A DNA stretch of 64,000 nt from Excoecaria cochinchinensis (lineage: Eukaryota; Streptophyta; Magnoliopsida; Malpighiales; Euphorbiaceae), in the NCBI GenBank assembly GCA_947683425.1, contig CANTUQ010000055.1:9399501-9463500 (forward strand), written 5' to 3'. The notes under the pieces were generated by a model. It had not been told where the DNA came from, did not search any database, and saw only the letters and a list, made by a program, of their open reading frames with translations. Below, piece by piece: positions 21,141-33,355 of the stretch; positions within the stretch are counted from its first letter, which is position 1, and each line of letters opens with the position of its first letter. The position numbers and the translations under genes are program-made.

Positions 21141-21601
21141 GATTATTTATTCTCGTCGTTTCATCTTAGAGGGGGGTTGGTTAGACAGAGGTTTATTTGT
21201 CTTTTAGTTTCTAGCAATTTTTTATTTTTATTTTTAGGTTTTAATGTTCCTTTTAAATTTTGTTTTAGTTTAGATTTTATTTTAAATTGCAATTTTGTTC
21301 TTAATTAATTTAGATTAATTTAGTTTATTATTATATTTTGGGGATTCAAGGAGATTCCAAGGTTGATGAACAAGAGCTTCAAGATCTATTTTCTCTCTCA
21401 TTAAGGGTGTATTCTAAACTTGAATTTTTCATATTTTATGTTTATATTCTTGATGTTAGAGTAGTTATTCATGCTTAGGGGTTCTTGAATCATACTTTGT
21501 ATTTGGAATTCTGGATTTAATGAATATTTTCATGATTTCTTTTATTTCTCTTGTTATATTTTTTACATTTATAATGATTATTGGGTTTGATTATGATTTA
21601 G

Positions 21602-22060
21602 TCCGGAATGATGATTAATTTCAAATCTGATTATTGTTGTAATTTGTTTATACTCTGTTCTTATATCTCTGCATCTATTGGTTTTGATTGCTCCGGAATG
21701 GGACGCTTGATTTATAGATGTTAGTTTTAGAAAGTTCAGAAATGTGAGGAATAGATGGGTTTTGGATTAATTGACTCCGGATTGGGAAATTAATTCATAC
21801 TTAGGATGCTCATGCTAATCATAAGGCTTGCTCCGGAATGGGAATGCTAATTATTTATATTCAGTTTTTATCATCTTGCCGTATCTTTTGGATGACTCCG
21901 ATTGGGAATCTAGAAGTGCAGAATTTTATGATTTAAGACTAGAGTGGCGAGTGAGATAATTAAGTTCTGGGTTGTTTAACTCCGTATTGGGAAAATAAAT
22001 CGAACTTAGGATTTTAGACTTGTGCATAGGCTAGTTATATGGCTGGCTCCGAATTGGGAT
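21602..22060. repeat. Iterated CTCCGGAATGGGA motif
   Basis: Versions start near 21602, 21691, 21775, 21833, 21896, 21980 and 22046, spaced 60-90 bp, each embedded in otherwise unlike sequence. Only the first two survive in the truncated 5' LTR (about 10801 and 10891). Confidence 0.65.
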
Positions 22061-22579
22061 GTCATGTAATTAGAATAGTTGGGTTATCCAGAAATTCATG
22101 TTGGTATTGTTTTTCCCATTTTCATTTACATTTATGAGGATAGAATTTCCTAAGCATCCAATTTCATCCTTGAGTAATTTCTTGATGACAATTTTATATT
22201 TAAATCGTTAATTTATTTTCTTGCTTAATTTAGAATTTTCAACCAAACAATTTGGGGATATCTCAATTTCACTCAACCATAGATGTTTAATGTGACAATC
22301 CTTTTTCCCTTGGGTTCGATATTCGCGGGTCTTTAATTATACTTGCTATATTACTTGTCGATTCAGTACACTTGCTGAACACCGGTCAACTGTCAACTTG
22401 TATTACATATAACATTCAGTTATTACATCACTTCTCTTTACATGCCAAAACTAATAATTACATTATACATATCACAAAAGACCTACACAAAATAGCGAAC
22501 TAGTGTGTTGACCAAAGAAGATGCAGAACTGCCCTTCAAATGTGCTTTATTTCGGAACTTACACGCATTAACAACTGTG

Positions 22580-22597
22580 CTAAGCGATAATGCTTAG
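22580..22597 (-). promoter_or_regulatory. Cassette stem-loop
   Basis: CTAAGCG-ATAA-TGCTTAG with TTAGTGGGG beside it, the most diverged of the seven copies. The second and third stems are weak here. Confidence 0.5.
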
Positions 22598-23151
22598 TGG
22601 GGAAACAACATACAATATCCACTTATAAAAGTCATTGAATATCAACATATACATGCCTCAAAATATTGCACTCATAAGGTATAACCATTATCATACTTAA
22701 GCATTCATATAACATCATCAATATATCACATACTTCATAGGAGTATACACATATGGCATAGAATATCATCATATGTATGCTTTATAGAAATGTACTCACA
22801 TGGTATATCAATTATCATATCTCTACATACATATATTATCATATGCTCACATTTTGATATCGCATATCGTTCACATGATGCATAAGTTCACACTACTTAA
22901 TTATCAGTTCAGTACTCATTTAATTTTTCTCATAACATATAAAGTTCACATAACTTTGTTGTCAATTCATCATTCATTTATTACTTTGCTGATATCACAT
23001 ACTGTTCTCATAACGCATATCGTTCTTATAACTCATAAAATTCACATCACTTATTAATAATTCGTAATTCATTTCTCACCTTGCCTGCATACTCTTAGTA
23101 GTGCATAACAAGATATCACATTAGTATGTAAAAGTACCACTTCACAGAATA

Positions 23152-23250
23152 GTATCTGAGAATACACACTTTCATATTTGTATCTGAAGATACATACTTT
23201 TGTGAATCCAAACGGGATTCTACATGCATTGGAGATTTTAAACGGGAATC
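23152..23250 (-). promoter_or_regulatory. Hairpin train with divergent stems
   Basis: GTAT/ATAC (23152-23165), GTATC-TGAA-GATAC (23180-23193), GAATC/GATTC (23204-23220) and GATT/AATC (23234-23250). At the same position other LTRs have GTACC/GGTAC and GGATC/GATCC stems, so both arms have changed together. Confidence 0.6.
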
Positions 23251-23716
23251 AAATGCTTTGGCTGCAGCACTTGACCTTATAGGCATGTGCATCTATCCAT
23301 GACTCGACTTGCAGGCTAAATTATTAACCCAATTATTTGTTTGCATTTACATTTATATAACATCCTCAACGTTGCGTTATACAATTATCGAATAAGTCAT
23401 ACACTATTCATTTCCATACGCATATAACCTATTATCAATCTCACTCTCATTATTTAATTCATACAATGAGATATATAAACATATACTCACTTGAATTGCT
23501 ACATTAATAATTTCCATAAATCCACATGAAGCAATATAATATTGTTAGATATCTTACATACACACATGACTTATCAAATAAGCCCACACTTCATTATACA
23601 TATTCACATGGATTAACACATTATAGATTCCATTAAATTTTGCTAAACTTGATTGAATTCCATTTTATACACTCATACAACAATAGATGGTGTTTTATAA
23701 AGAATTACCTAAAATT

Positions 23717-23890
23717 TAGGTACCTCACGGTGACAACTAAATGGTTGTGACCGTGACATATGCAAAACTCAAAACAGGATGCAAAACGGAAGTACCATTT
23801 GGTTGTCACCATGACATATGCACAATTGAAGGTAGAATAGAAAACAAGCATATATCATGGTGACAACCAAATGGTTTTGACCATGACATA
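23717..23890. repeat. Hairpin-word array, CACGGTGACAA type
   Basis: Three copies of TCACGGTGACAAC with TGGTTGTGACCGTGACATAT or variants, at about 23724-23760, 23790-23820 and 23857-23890. The same word with the same flank occurs at 15279-15325. Confidence 0.75.
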
Positions 23891-25290
23891 TGCAATATCT
23901 AAGGCAGAATGAAAAATAAAAGCATTTAACCTACCTCTTTCAAACCCTTTCCTACTACCATATATATGACTTCTAAATGCCACTTTTAACCTACATAAAC
24001 TGCCAACCAAATGTTTGCCTACATGTTACTTCATAATAGGACAAATCACAACACATTTGGACTCAAAATCAAGGAGTTATGGCCAAGGGAACACAACTTG
24101 CTCCAAAGGCCCTCCTATAGAATATTAAATACACTTATGGACAACTTTGAAGACCTTAGAGTCCTCAAAACAAAAGGGCTATTTCTATAGTATTTATAAA
24201 CATAGTCATTATATTTTCAATCCAATTGAGCTCATTCATTTTAGAGTTGTAAAACTCAATTTATGACATAAATGGTCTAAATAGGTCAAAATCCACTTCA
24301 AAACCCAGTTTTACCCTATCAAGCTCATCAAGCTTGAAATCAACTAAATTGGCACAACTAATTCTCCAAACTCAATTTAAACCGCCTATACACATCCATG
24401 AACATTTTAGCACATTCAATTTTACATTAGGTTTTTATTAATTCACAATTATACAGGAATTTCTCAATCTTCCAAACATAGCATTTCATGCTTATTAATC
24501 AATAACTCATAGCAATCAATTCAACATAACAAATTCATATTTTTAGTTCAGTTTAACACCCAACATAATTACACATTTTAGATTTTTCAACTAACAATTT
24601 AGCACATAAACACATAGATTTCCCAAACCTCAAACTCCTTTCCTCCAAAGAGCTCACTTGGTACTTAGCTCACCAATCTTTTTTTTCCCTTATATTTTCT
24701 TGTTTCTTCTACTATATACACATCCAATTTCCAGAATTGGGAACAAGAAATCAATTCCAAATCAATAGAGAGAAGAAGAAGGAGAAGAAGAAGATTCTAA
24801 CACCTAGCCTACCTTGACTAGCCAAGAACTCAACACAGCTCCACTTAGCAATAAATTAACCAACAAAAATTGATTAACCAACAACTAAAGATGGTAAAGA
24901 AGAAGAGGAAGAACCAGAGAAGAACAAGGAAGGGCAGAAGAAAGAAGAAATGGCCGAACTAAGGAAATGCAAAATGAGACCAAAATCTACCTCCTCCTCC
25001 TCTTTATATTGCATGCAATACTTGAGGTGGCAAAGGTAAACCAAGACACTTTGACAACACTCACCTTCTAATCATGATTAACTTAAACTAATCCCATTTA
25101 GCACTTAATTAATCTTTCTCTTAGTTAATCATGCACACATACACTTTAGTCACTTAACTTAATTTATTTCATGTAATTAAGTCCTCATTTCTAATTACTC
25201 TTAGGTCCAAAATTAGAAATCCCAAATCAAACTCATCCAGTTACCCTAATTAAGCCAACATGCTACTAGGGTAGTTTTCGGGTCATTACA

Positions 25291-25706
25291 ACTCTCCCCT
25301 TCTTAAAAAGAATTACGTTCGTGAAATTCATACCTGTATTTAACAGATAAGGGTACTGAACTCGTATCTCTGCTTCCAGTTTCCATGTCACTTCTTCTAT
25401 CCCATGATGTTGTCAAAGCACTTTTACTAATGGAACTCGTTTATTCCGAGGGTGCTTCACTTCTTGCGTCAATATTGCTTTATCATAAGAGAAACCTGGT
25501 TGCACTTGAACATCTTGCATTGACAAAACATGTGACTTATCGGATCAATATCTTCATAGCATAGACACATGCAATATATCATGAAGCTGAGCTAAAGTCA
25601 GAGGTAAAGCTAACCGATATGCCACTGTTCCAACTCTTTCCAATACTTCAAACTTAGTTTCCCTTTCTTTTCAAATTGAAGTACTTTTCTCTATGGAGAC
25701 ACTTTC
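25291..25706 (-). pseudogene. pol: Chromovirus integrase C-terminus and chromodomain region, plus polypurine tract
   Basis: The minus strand reads VSPQRKVLQFEKKGKLSLKY, then SHVLSMQDVQVQPGFSYDK and VKVLWQHHGIEEVTWKLE before the polypurine tract next to the LTR. The order (C-terminal integrase domain, then a chromodomain-like VLVxW...E.A/VTWE segment) is that of Tekay/Del chromoviruses. The chromodomain in this group targets integration to histone-marked chromatin. Stops within the middle portion make it a pseudogene. It is separated from the integrase core by the solo LTR 25707-28059. Confidence 0.7.
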
Positions 25707-26129
25707 TGTAATACCCCCTACCCATATGGAGACACTTTCTGTAATACCCCTACCCATATGTAGTCGAACTCATCTGCAAAGGGAGTGAGAACCCATATGG
25801 ACAAGGGTGTTACCAAGTAAAGAAGAATAATATACATATACACAATATACAGAAAACAACAAAAATTAAAAATTGAGAACTAAAAGATCATTCATTGATA
25901 TCAAAGGTTCATTACAACAATAATATTCTGAACATAACTGATATTACAAAAATTCCTCTTCCAGAATACATAGCGGAAGCAATACTAAAGAGTAAATACA
26001 ATGAGAGCCCAAAATATTACAAAAAGAATCTTAAGTACAAAACTAAGTCCTAACACTTCAATCCTTCTGTGTTGGCTGGACCTGCGAAGACTCTCCCAAA
26101 AGCTCAAAACCTTTCGCACCTGCACGGAT

Positions 26130-26199
26130 GAAACACCCGTGCTAAGCGATAACACTTAGCGGGAAAACACACAATAATATGAATGACCATTCACAATGG
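26130..26199 (-). promoter_or_regulatory. Terminal three-hairpin cassette (reverse)
   Basis: CCATT/AATGG (26187-26199), CTAAGCG-ATAA-CACTTAG (26142-26159, one G-T pair) and on the minus strand GCACGG/CCGTGC followed by AG/GTGCG. Confidence 0.65.
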
Positions 26200-26397
26200 T
26201 CTTTAAAGCAGAACACATACAAAATGGCACATGCTTATAATTACATATAATCATATCATAGCTTGATCACATTCAATCGTATTCAAGAGCTCATAATCAA
26301 TTCATATATCAACTGATTTCACATACTTATAGTCACAACATAACAAATGAAATGCCTGCTGACTCACAATAGCGGATAACGAGTGAACACATTGGGG

Positions 26398-26506
26398 GTA
26401 CCCGAGGGTACAATCGAAAAGCAACATCATTATTTTCTCATTCAAAACATTTTCACATTGGGGGATCTTAAACAAGATCCGAACACATTGAGGATCACGA
26501 GGATCC
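26398..26506 (-). promoter_or_regulatory. Hairpin train (reverse)
   Basis: GTACC/GGTAC (26398-26411), GGATC/GATCC (26463-26480) and GGATC-ACGAG-GATCC (26492-26506). The last stem is GGTTC/GAACC in the LTRs at 36759 and 62765, a paired substitution. Confidence 0.65.
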
Positions 26507-26711
26507 AAAGGGTCCGGAACACATTGGGGCTGCAGCTATTGAACTTTATTAGGCGTGCCTAACTATCCACTAATTTGACTCTTGCAGGCCATGCATAAAC
26601 CATCAATTCATTTTCCTATTGTTCATAAAATCATCCATGCATAAGTCTAAAAACATCGCAAGTTCAAAATATAAATATCGAAAGCATAAAAGAAATCCCA
26701 TTTTAAAAGTA

Positions 26712-27052
26712 GGAGGTGTCGCGCTTGCGAAGGCTGTTGCGCTCGCGACAAGGGTAAAGCTCCCTGAGCGCTGCGCTCTCGCAAAAAAAAAAGCAGATCA
26801 GCTTATGTCGTGCTTGCGACATTCATTGTGCTCGCAACAAAAGGAGCACAGAGTCAAGTCACTACGTGACCGTGAACTCACGTGCTCACTCGCGACAGCG
26901 TTGCCAGCAATCGCTCAGCATTATGCGTTCTGTTGCACTCGCGATAGAGGTCACACTCGCGACAGCACGCGTGATGCTGAAGCTCGGCAGGACCGAACTG
27001 GCTGCCGCAAGATACTAGAAACCACCGAGCTCTATCGTACTCGCGATAGGGT
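26712..27052. repeat. Hairpin-word array, TGTCGCG-CGCGACA type
   Basis: CpG-rich series of TTGCGCTCGCGACA, GTCGTGCTTGCGAC, CTCGCGACAG and CTATCGTACTCGCGATAG within an AT-rich LTR. Confidence 0.7.
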
Positions 27053-27798
27053 CACGTTTTCCAGTTCTCCATCAAAATCTGCAGAAATCCTTCATCTCCA
27101 AAACATACCCAAACCTCCCAAATCAAACCAAACTTCAACATAACTTAAATTAAACTTTCAAATCATTACAAACAACTTAAAACCCAACTTTTATACCAAA
27201 AATCATAATTAAATCATGCAATTAACACAATCAAAATCAATAATTGAATAAACCATCATTTTTTTTGCTCCAAAACTCATTCCATGCACACTTTGATTCA
27301 ATAATTCACAATCCAAGTCATCTCAACACAAATCATTGAAAACCCATCATGTTTAGACCAACATAAACATCATTAACTACATAATTTCCTAGAAAATCAA
27401 ATCAAAATACCAAATCACAAAACGCAGTAAAATCACAAAATCCCAAACTTGTAAATCCTTTGCTCCAAATCAAAGAGCACCACTTCCACTAGCTTTCTCC
27501 TTACCCTTAGGTTCTCTAGGAGGCACCTCTGATCAAAACACCCAAAATCACACAACAAACAAAAACCCTAACTCAAATCAATTACTAACAAAATCAAGGA
27601 AAAGAGGAGGAAGAATGCTAAAACCCAACCAAAAACTTACCAATTACTCTTGAGTTGATCAATTTTCACCAATACCCACTTGAATCAACACTAGGGCACA
27701 AAAGAGGAAAAAGGAAGAAGAAGGGAAAGAGAGGGATGGCAAGGAGGGGAAAACGGGAGAGGGCTGAATTGGTTCTCTCTCATTTTCTCTCTCCTAGC

Positions 27799-27806
27799 TA
27801 TTTATA
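27799..27806 (-). promoter_or_regulatory. TATA box of the solo LTR
   Basis: On the minus strand GGGGTATAAATAGCTAGG, the clearest TATA box among the reverse LTRs, about 160 bp upstream of the donor-like site. Confidence 0.55.
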
Positions 27807-28064
27807 CCCCTCTTTCTAATCCTTGCCACATGTTAATTAGGGATTGGTGGGATTTGATCACTCACACCCCACTACCCTCTTCTACACTACACCCAAACCT
27901 AAGCACACTTACACATACATTAACTCCCTACATGCAACCACACTCAAACAAAACCCAAAAATTATGCATAAAACTCAATTTGAAATAACACATACCAAAA
28001 ATACACACATATACATACAAAATGGCTCAAACTACTAGGGTAGGAAACGGGGTGTTACACTTTC

Positions 28065-28884
28065 AAAAGACTTTGTCACCCACATCAAACTCTGTCTTTT
28101 CTCTTTAAATCCGCATAAGATTTTTGCCTGTTACTTGCAGCTTTCAACTGTTGTTAAATAACCTTTGCTTTCTCTTCAGTATATCTTACTAGATCTGAAC
28201 AAATTATCTTATGCCCGTTCAACTCTGTCCAACACACAGGAGTTCAATATTTCCTACCATAAGTACCTCATAAGGTGCCATACCGATACTCACTTGATAA
28301 CTATTATTGTACGCTAATTCCATCAATGGAATGTACTTATCCCAACTTTTTAAAAAAATCCAAAACACAGGCTCAAAGCAAATCTTCTAACACTTGAATC
28401 ACTCTTTTTAATTGTCCATTAGTTTGCGGATGAAAAGCTATACTAAAATGCAATCATGTACCAATGCAAATTGTAATCCTTTCTAGAACTTTGAAATAAC
28501 CCTCGAGTCTCGATCAAATACAATGGACAAAGGAATATCATGAAGCTGCACAATCTCATTTACATACAGTTCAACCAAACGATCTATAGATTAATCAAGT
28601 TGAATCGGTATAAAATGGGCCGACTTGGAAAACCGATCAACGATCACTCATACAGAATCGTGTTGTTTAGATGTCATTGGAAGACCTATGACAAAATCCA
28701 TGGTAATATTATCCCATTTCCATTGTGGAATCAGAATAGGGTTCAACAAACCCAATGTAACTTGATGTTTCACTTTCACTTGCTAACAAGTCAAATACTT
28801 AGAAATATACTAAACCACATCTTTCTTCATACCAAGCCACCAATAGAACTGTTTTAAATCCTGATACATCTTATTTCCACTTGG
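28065..28884 (-). pseudogene. pol: Chromovirus integrase catalytic core, decayed
   Basis: Minus-strand reading gives KWDNITMDFVIGLPMTSKQH, with the first catalytic Asp, then VIVDRFSKSAHFIPIQ, LYVNEIVQLHDIPLSIVFDR with the second Asp, and WDKYIPLMELAYNNSYQVSI and GMAPYEVL. These are hallmark stretches of Tekay/Del integrase. There are many stops and the HPQTDGQSE-like segment is degraded, so it is not functional. Order on the minus strand is zinc finger (28885-29136), core, then C-terminal domain beyond the solo LTR. The first strand acidic residues survive; the catalytic Glu cannot be assigned with confidence. Confidence 0.75.
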
Positions 28885-29136
28885 TTACATAGTAAAGACC
28901 GTATTATGAGCTTCATGAAAAAGCTTCTTTTTCAACTCTTTATTATTTGCTATGCACAACCGATCTTGATAATACATAACTCTTTCTTTATTCAGTGAAT
29001 AGTCAGTCTTGTTACCATTCCTGACTAACTGCAAAATATGTTGCAACTTATGATCATCTTTCTGTGCATCCACTATCTCATTCCTTAAACTAGGTCTTGC
29101 TCTCAACTGAGCTATTAAAGCCCCTATTAGAAGCAA
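28885..29136 (-). pseudogene. pol: Integrase zinc-binding region
   Basis: An 83-codon minus-strand frame contains EIVDAQKDDHKLQHILQLV, DRLCIANNKELKKKLFHEAH and a following HSS/HTV-like turn, the N-terminal H part of the HHCC finger. It sits between RNase H and the core exactly as in Ty3 pol. The Met is internal to the ancestral polyprotein. Confidence 0.7.
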
Positions 29137-29290
29137 ATCTCCACATGCGATGCTGCAATGTCAAAGCTGAGACTGACTTTCTACTCATAGCATTAGCAAC
29201 TACATTCTCTTTACCAGGATGGTAATCCACAATGCAATCATAGTCTTTAAATAACTCAAGCCATCTCCTCTATCTCAAATTTAACTCTTT
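29137..29290 (-). pseudogene. pol: End of chromovirus RNase H
   Basis: Across frameshifts and one stop, the minus strand reads KELNL, RRWLELFKDYDC, DYHPGKANV and DALSRK, the end of Ty3 RNase H and its usual link to integrase. It is cut at 29290 by the LTR that follows; the RT and gag of this element are not in the window. Confidence 0.7.
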
Positions 29291-30246
29291 TGGTAATGGC
29301 CCGAATACCGGGTCAGTAGTGATCAGTGAAATTTGTAGAGCATATAGTGTAAATTTCAGGAGCAAATATCAGTAATTGGATCCAAAAAGACAGTAAAAAA
29401 GAAAGGTTAAACGTGCTCAGACCAGGAAAGCCCCCTGAGGGGTGACCTCCCGGGAACCCCAGAAGTGAAAAATATTTTATTGGACTATGGGAAAGTATAG
29501 GTTATAAGGAGTCTGGTGGAATAATTTGGAGGGAAAATGAGGTCAAATAGGTCCCCGAAAGTCAAAATGAAGAAAAGCCTCTAGTTCGATTTAAATAGTA
29601 ACTAGTTTGATCGAAGTTTGACCGAGGCTTTAAAGAAAGTAAATGACCTCTGGTTATTTGAAGGCATAGATAGACTCAGAATAGTGTGTAGAACAATTTG
29701 GTAGCGAAAAAGTAATTTTATAGTGACATTGAAAAATGGCTGAACCGGACCGAATAAGGACCCTTATTGAAATGAAACCAAGGTCAAATGGGCTATTAAG
29801 AGTGAAAATGATGTTAAGGATGAAAAGTGAACCGAACCGGTTTAACCAGTGAACCAGACCGGTTGAACCAGTTGACTTTAGTTTGACTAGTTTGACCGGA
29901 CTCTAAATGGAGCTGTGAATCTCAAAAAAATTATATGAAAGCACGAATTTGCTTGAAATATTATAGAGAATTAAATAGTAGTGAAAAATAAATTTTACGA
30001 TGAGACAGAAAATTGAGTTATCGGACTTATAAGAAATTATCGGACCAAGAAACGGTTTCCGATTGAGCTGAAAATTTACGTGGATGCTAAATTATATATT
30101 TTAAGAATTATGGAATTTATTTTGAGTGAAATTGAACTAGGTAAGTAAGAGAAATTATTTTGAGTTGGAAAATGGGCTCATTAACCTAAATGGGCTTTTG
30201 GTTTGGCCCAATTGATTGGCCCATGATTTGGCCCATCTAGGAATGC

Positions 30247-30254
30247 TATAAATA
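30247..30254 (+). promoter_or_regulatory. TATA box of the AT-rich LTR
   Basis: GCTATAAATATC, about 50 bp before a pyrimidine-rich leader (30280-30360) and 262 bp before the donor-like site at 30509. Confidence 0.5.
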
Positions 30255-31462
30255 TCTTAAAATCAGAGAATTCTAAAGAGCTCTCATGTTTTCTTCATCT
30301 CTCCCAAACCATGTGGTATTTCATTATTTTTCTCTTTATTTTCTTCCATTTTCTCTCACTAAATCCTACCAAATTTGATGTCCTAAATAAATCTAAACCT
30401 CCTAATCAAAGTTAAACCTCTCTACAACATAGTAGTGGTTATTAAAGCTCATTTGAAGTGAAAGAAGATGGAGAAAGTTAGTGAAAAAGGTCATGTGTCA
30501 AAATTGAGGTAAGTGATTTAAGGTTCCATAATTTAAATTAAAGGTTCATATATGTAATTTAAGGTATGGGTAGTATGTTTATGATGTTATATTGAATTTA
30601 GAATAAAAGGAAATGATGGTTTTATATCCTTGTAAATTCGGCCACTTTAGGAATTTTTATTGTGGAAGGTGTTTCAAAGGATTAATACATGAAAAAGGAA
30701 GCTCTAAGCATGAAAAGCAAGGAAATAAGGTTAGTGGATACAATATCCTTCTTTTTCCATTGATTATGTATGAGTTTTAGGTTATGTTTAAGTGTGAACT
30801 TGTGATTAAGACATGTTTATTTTGATCTAACTTGAAAAATATGATTAGTGGACTTAAATAAGTGTATAAATATGTTTAGAATAAATTAAAACATTATGGT
30901 ATGAAAACCCACATGTAGGCCGAATTGAAACCTAAGGAAAATATATTATATATATGGCTTTTATAGCATATAAATGATGATTGTAATGTGTATAACATGT
31001 GTAATGCATGATGTCATGGTTAAAAGAATGAAAATGAAACATAATGAGTTTAAATAGGCTTGGCCGAATGGATTATTAAAGGATATAATGAAGTATGTTG
31101 TGTAACAAGGCATATAAATGGTGTTTATGGCATATATTACATGTAATCTAGATGATTGACTGGTTAAATGGAATTAAAGTGGACTTAATGAAAATTAATA
31201 ACCTTGGCCGAATGGTAAACATAGCGTTCTTAATGTGTATGTTGGTATCTAATGGCATATAAATGCATAAAATGGCTAAGAGATGATAAATGAGTGTGTA
31301 TGCAAAACTTTAAGTGATAATGATGTGTGTGCCGAAATATGTATATTGGCATAATGTGCAATTCAAGTGAAATCATGATGATATTTGCCCTTAGTAATTT
31401 TTTGGTAGTGAAATCTAGTCAAGGATATAATTAGCGAGCCATAGGGATTCCATATCACGGTA

Positions 31463-31603
31463 CGAGTCATGGCGACTCGCTATTGATAGGCTAATGATGG
31501 CCTGTCACAGTGTATAGTGAATAAAGTGATCAGTGTAGTGCAGTGCAGTGAGAAATAGTCCTATTAGAATCATTTCACAGTGTAGTGGATCTGTGGGGTC
31601 TAC
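31463..31603 (+). promoter_or_regulatory. Hairpins conserved with the two reverse LTRs
   Basis: CGAGTC/GACTCG (31463-31479) and GTGGATC/GGTCTAC (31585-31603, with two G-T pairs). Positional equivalents are GCAAGTC/GACTTGC at 53879-53897 and GCAAGT/ACTTGC at 51814-51832. Confidence 0.55.
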
Positions 31604-32169
31604 ATCCCGCATATTCCGTCAGTAAATTTTCTACCGGGTGTATACTAGGGGCATAATGGTAATTAAGTGATAAAATTGATTAAAATAGTGATAAATAAGA
31701 AAATGAGTGAAAATGGGACTAATTTGGAATAAATAGAAAGTTTAGGGGTAAAATGATAAATTGACATTAACTAGGTAAAATGTGTAATGTTAAGGGGAAT
31801 TTGGTAATTTGAAAAAAATATGAGGTTGAAATGGTAATTTAGTGTAAAAGTGGCAAATTAGGGACCTAAATGTAATTTGGTAAATTTATAAGGTTAAAAA
31901 TGGAATTTAAGTGTAATAAATGGTAAATTTGTAATTAAGAATAATTAAAAAGGGTAAAAGTGGAAAATAAGAATAAGAAAGGTTAAAATTATAAATTATG
32001 TATAATTAAGGGTATAATGGTAATTAAGTGGAAAATCAGGGCATAAATGGAATTATTAAAAAGAAGGGACATAGATGGAATTATTGTAAAAGTGGGTGCA
32101 TAGATGGAATAAATGGAAAAAATGTGGACATAATTGGAAATTAAGGAAAAAAGATTAAGGATTTAAATG

Positions 32170-33355
32170 TAATTAATGAAATAATCAGTTTAATTAAAGG
32201 ATTAAATGTAAATAGTGAATAATATGATTTAATGAGTGATTATGTAATTAAATTGATAAATTTATTGGCTCAATGTGATTAATGATTTAATAAGAATATA
32301 ACAATAAGAAATTAAAAGTAAAATTAAGATTAATTTGTGGCCTAATTGTAATTATAGAGAATTGAAGTGGTAAAATTTAAATTTAGGGTAAAGCAAGGAC
32401 TAAAGTGTAATTTAAATTAAAATATTATGGTATGGGCTAAATGACAAAGTGAACGTTAAATAATAAATAAATGAAATAATGGAATTACAAAGTGGCATTT
32501 TTGTAATATGAGACAAATAAGGGTAAGATGGTATATTAATATAAAATTTAGAGACCAAATCGTAAATTTTTAATAGTAGGACTAATTAAGATATTACAGT
32601 GTAACTAATAGTTGACACCGATATTAATTGCACATTTGATAATTAGTGATTAAATAATCAATGAAATCAAAATATTGTAACACAATTAATTATTAATTAA
32701 ATAATGGTTTTAAATTTATCAAAGGTATAATTAGACATGTGTGTATAATTTAAATAATGAAATGTGATTAATGAAAATAATAAGTTTAATTAAAGGATAA
32801 AAATGTAAATAGTAAATAATATAATTTAATGAGTGATTATGTAATTAAATTGATAAATTTATTGGCTAAATGTGATTAATGATTTAATAAGAATATAATA
32901 ATAAGAAATTAAAAGTAAAATTAAGATTAATTTGTGGCCTAATTGTAATTATGGAGAATTGAAGTGGTAAAATTTAAATTTAAGGTAAAGCAAGGACTAA
33001 AGTGTAATTTAAATTAAAATGTTATGGTATGCGCTAAATGACAAAGTAAATGTTAAATAATAAATAAATGAAATAATGGAATTACAAAGTGACATTTTTG
33101 TAATATGAGACAAATAAGGGTAAGATGGTATATTAATATAAAATTTAGAGACCAAATCGTCTATTTATAATAGTAGGACTAATTAAGATATTAAAGTGTA
33201 ATTAATAGTTGACACCGATATTAATTGCACATTTGATAATTAGTGATTAAATAATCAATGAAATCAAAATATTGTAACACAATTAATTATTAATTAAATA
33301 ATGTTTTTAAATTAATCTAAGGTATAATTAGACATGTGTGTGTAATTTAATTTGA
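32170..33355 (+). repeat. 597-bp tandem duplication
   Basis: GAGTGATTATGTAATTAAAT begins at 32234 and 32831, and GGTATAATTAGACATGTGTG at 32724 and 33321, both offset by 597. The two copies are similar throughout (mid-90s percent by eye), so the duplication postdates insertion of the LTR. Confidence 0.85.

Larger units (their letters stand above)
20584..22388 (+). mobile_element. Athila-type 3' LTR, complete
   Basis: It starts TGATAAGTTG after the polypurine tract and ends ACCGGTCA at 22388. The following pentamer actgt is one base off the actat that precedes the 5' LTR at 9826, which supports these ends. It contains the AGCACAGCTGTGCT array (20815-21140) and seven CTCCGGAATGGGA-like motifs (21602-22056). 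Compared with the 5' LTR it has two extra 21-bp array units near 20830-20870. Divergence between the LTRs (several percent by eye) indicates an old insertion. Confidence 0.85.
22389..25290 (-). mobile_element. Reverse chromovirus LTR (3' LTR of the minus-strand element)
   Basis: This continues the LTR begun at 9653 and ends GGGTCATTACA at 25290, the reverse complement of an LTR start (TGTAATGACCC). Immediately beyond, the reverse complement reads TTTTTAAGAAGGGGAGAGT, a polypurine tract, so this is the 3' LTR of an element whose coding lies on the minus strand to 29290. It holds the cassette stem (22580-22597), a hairpin train (23152-23250) and an array (23717-23890). An AATATAAAGAGG TATA-like box is readable on the minus strand near 25005-25020. 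Confidence 0.8.
25707..28059 (-). mobile_element. Reverse solo LTR with target duplication and a 33-bp junction repeat
   Basis: TGTAATACCCC opens at 25707 and again at 25740; the end GGGGTGTTACA is at 28059. The pentamer ctttc flanks at 25702-25706 and 28060-28064, with a third copy at 25735-25739. The 33-bp segment 25707-25739 (LTR end plus eleven host bases ATGGAGACACT area plus target copy) is therefore tandemly duplicated at the junction. Features on the minus strand: TATA box RC at 27799-27806, donor-like RC near 27635-27640, array 26712-27052, palindrome 26549-26562, train 26398-26506 and cassette 26130-26199. No internal region. It interrupts the minus-strand integrase. Confidence 0.85.

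Noticed and set aside
9653..25290. Clean solo LTR around the Athila insertion
   Set aside because: Flanks (tatgt, actct) do not match, and a polypurine tract plus integrase follow at 25291, so it is the 3' LTR of a reverse element.
26619..27143. 174-codon frame as a gene
   Set aside because: It runs through the CGCGA hairpin array of a reverse solo LTR and has no domain.
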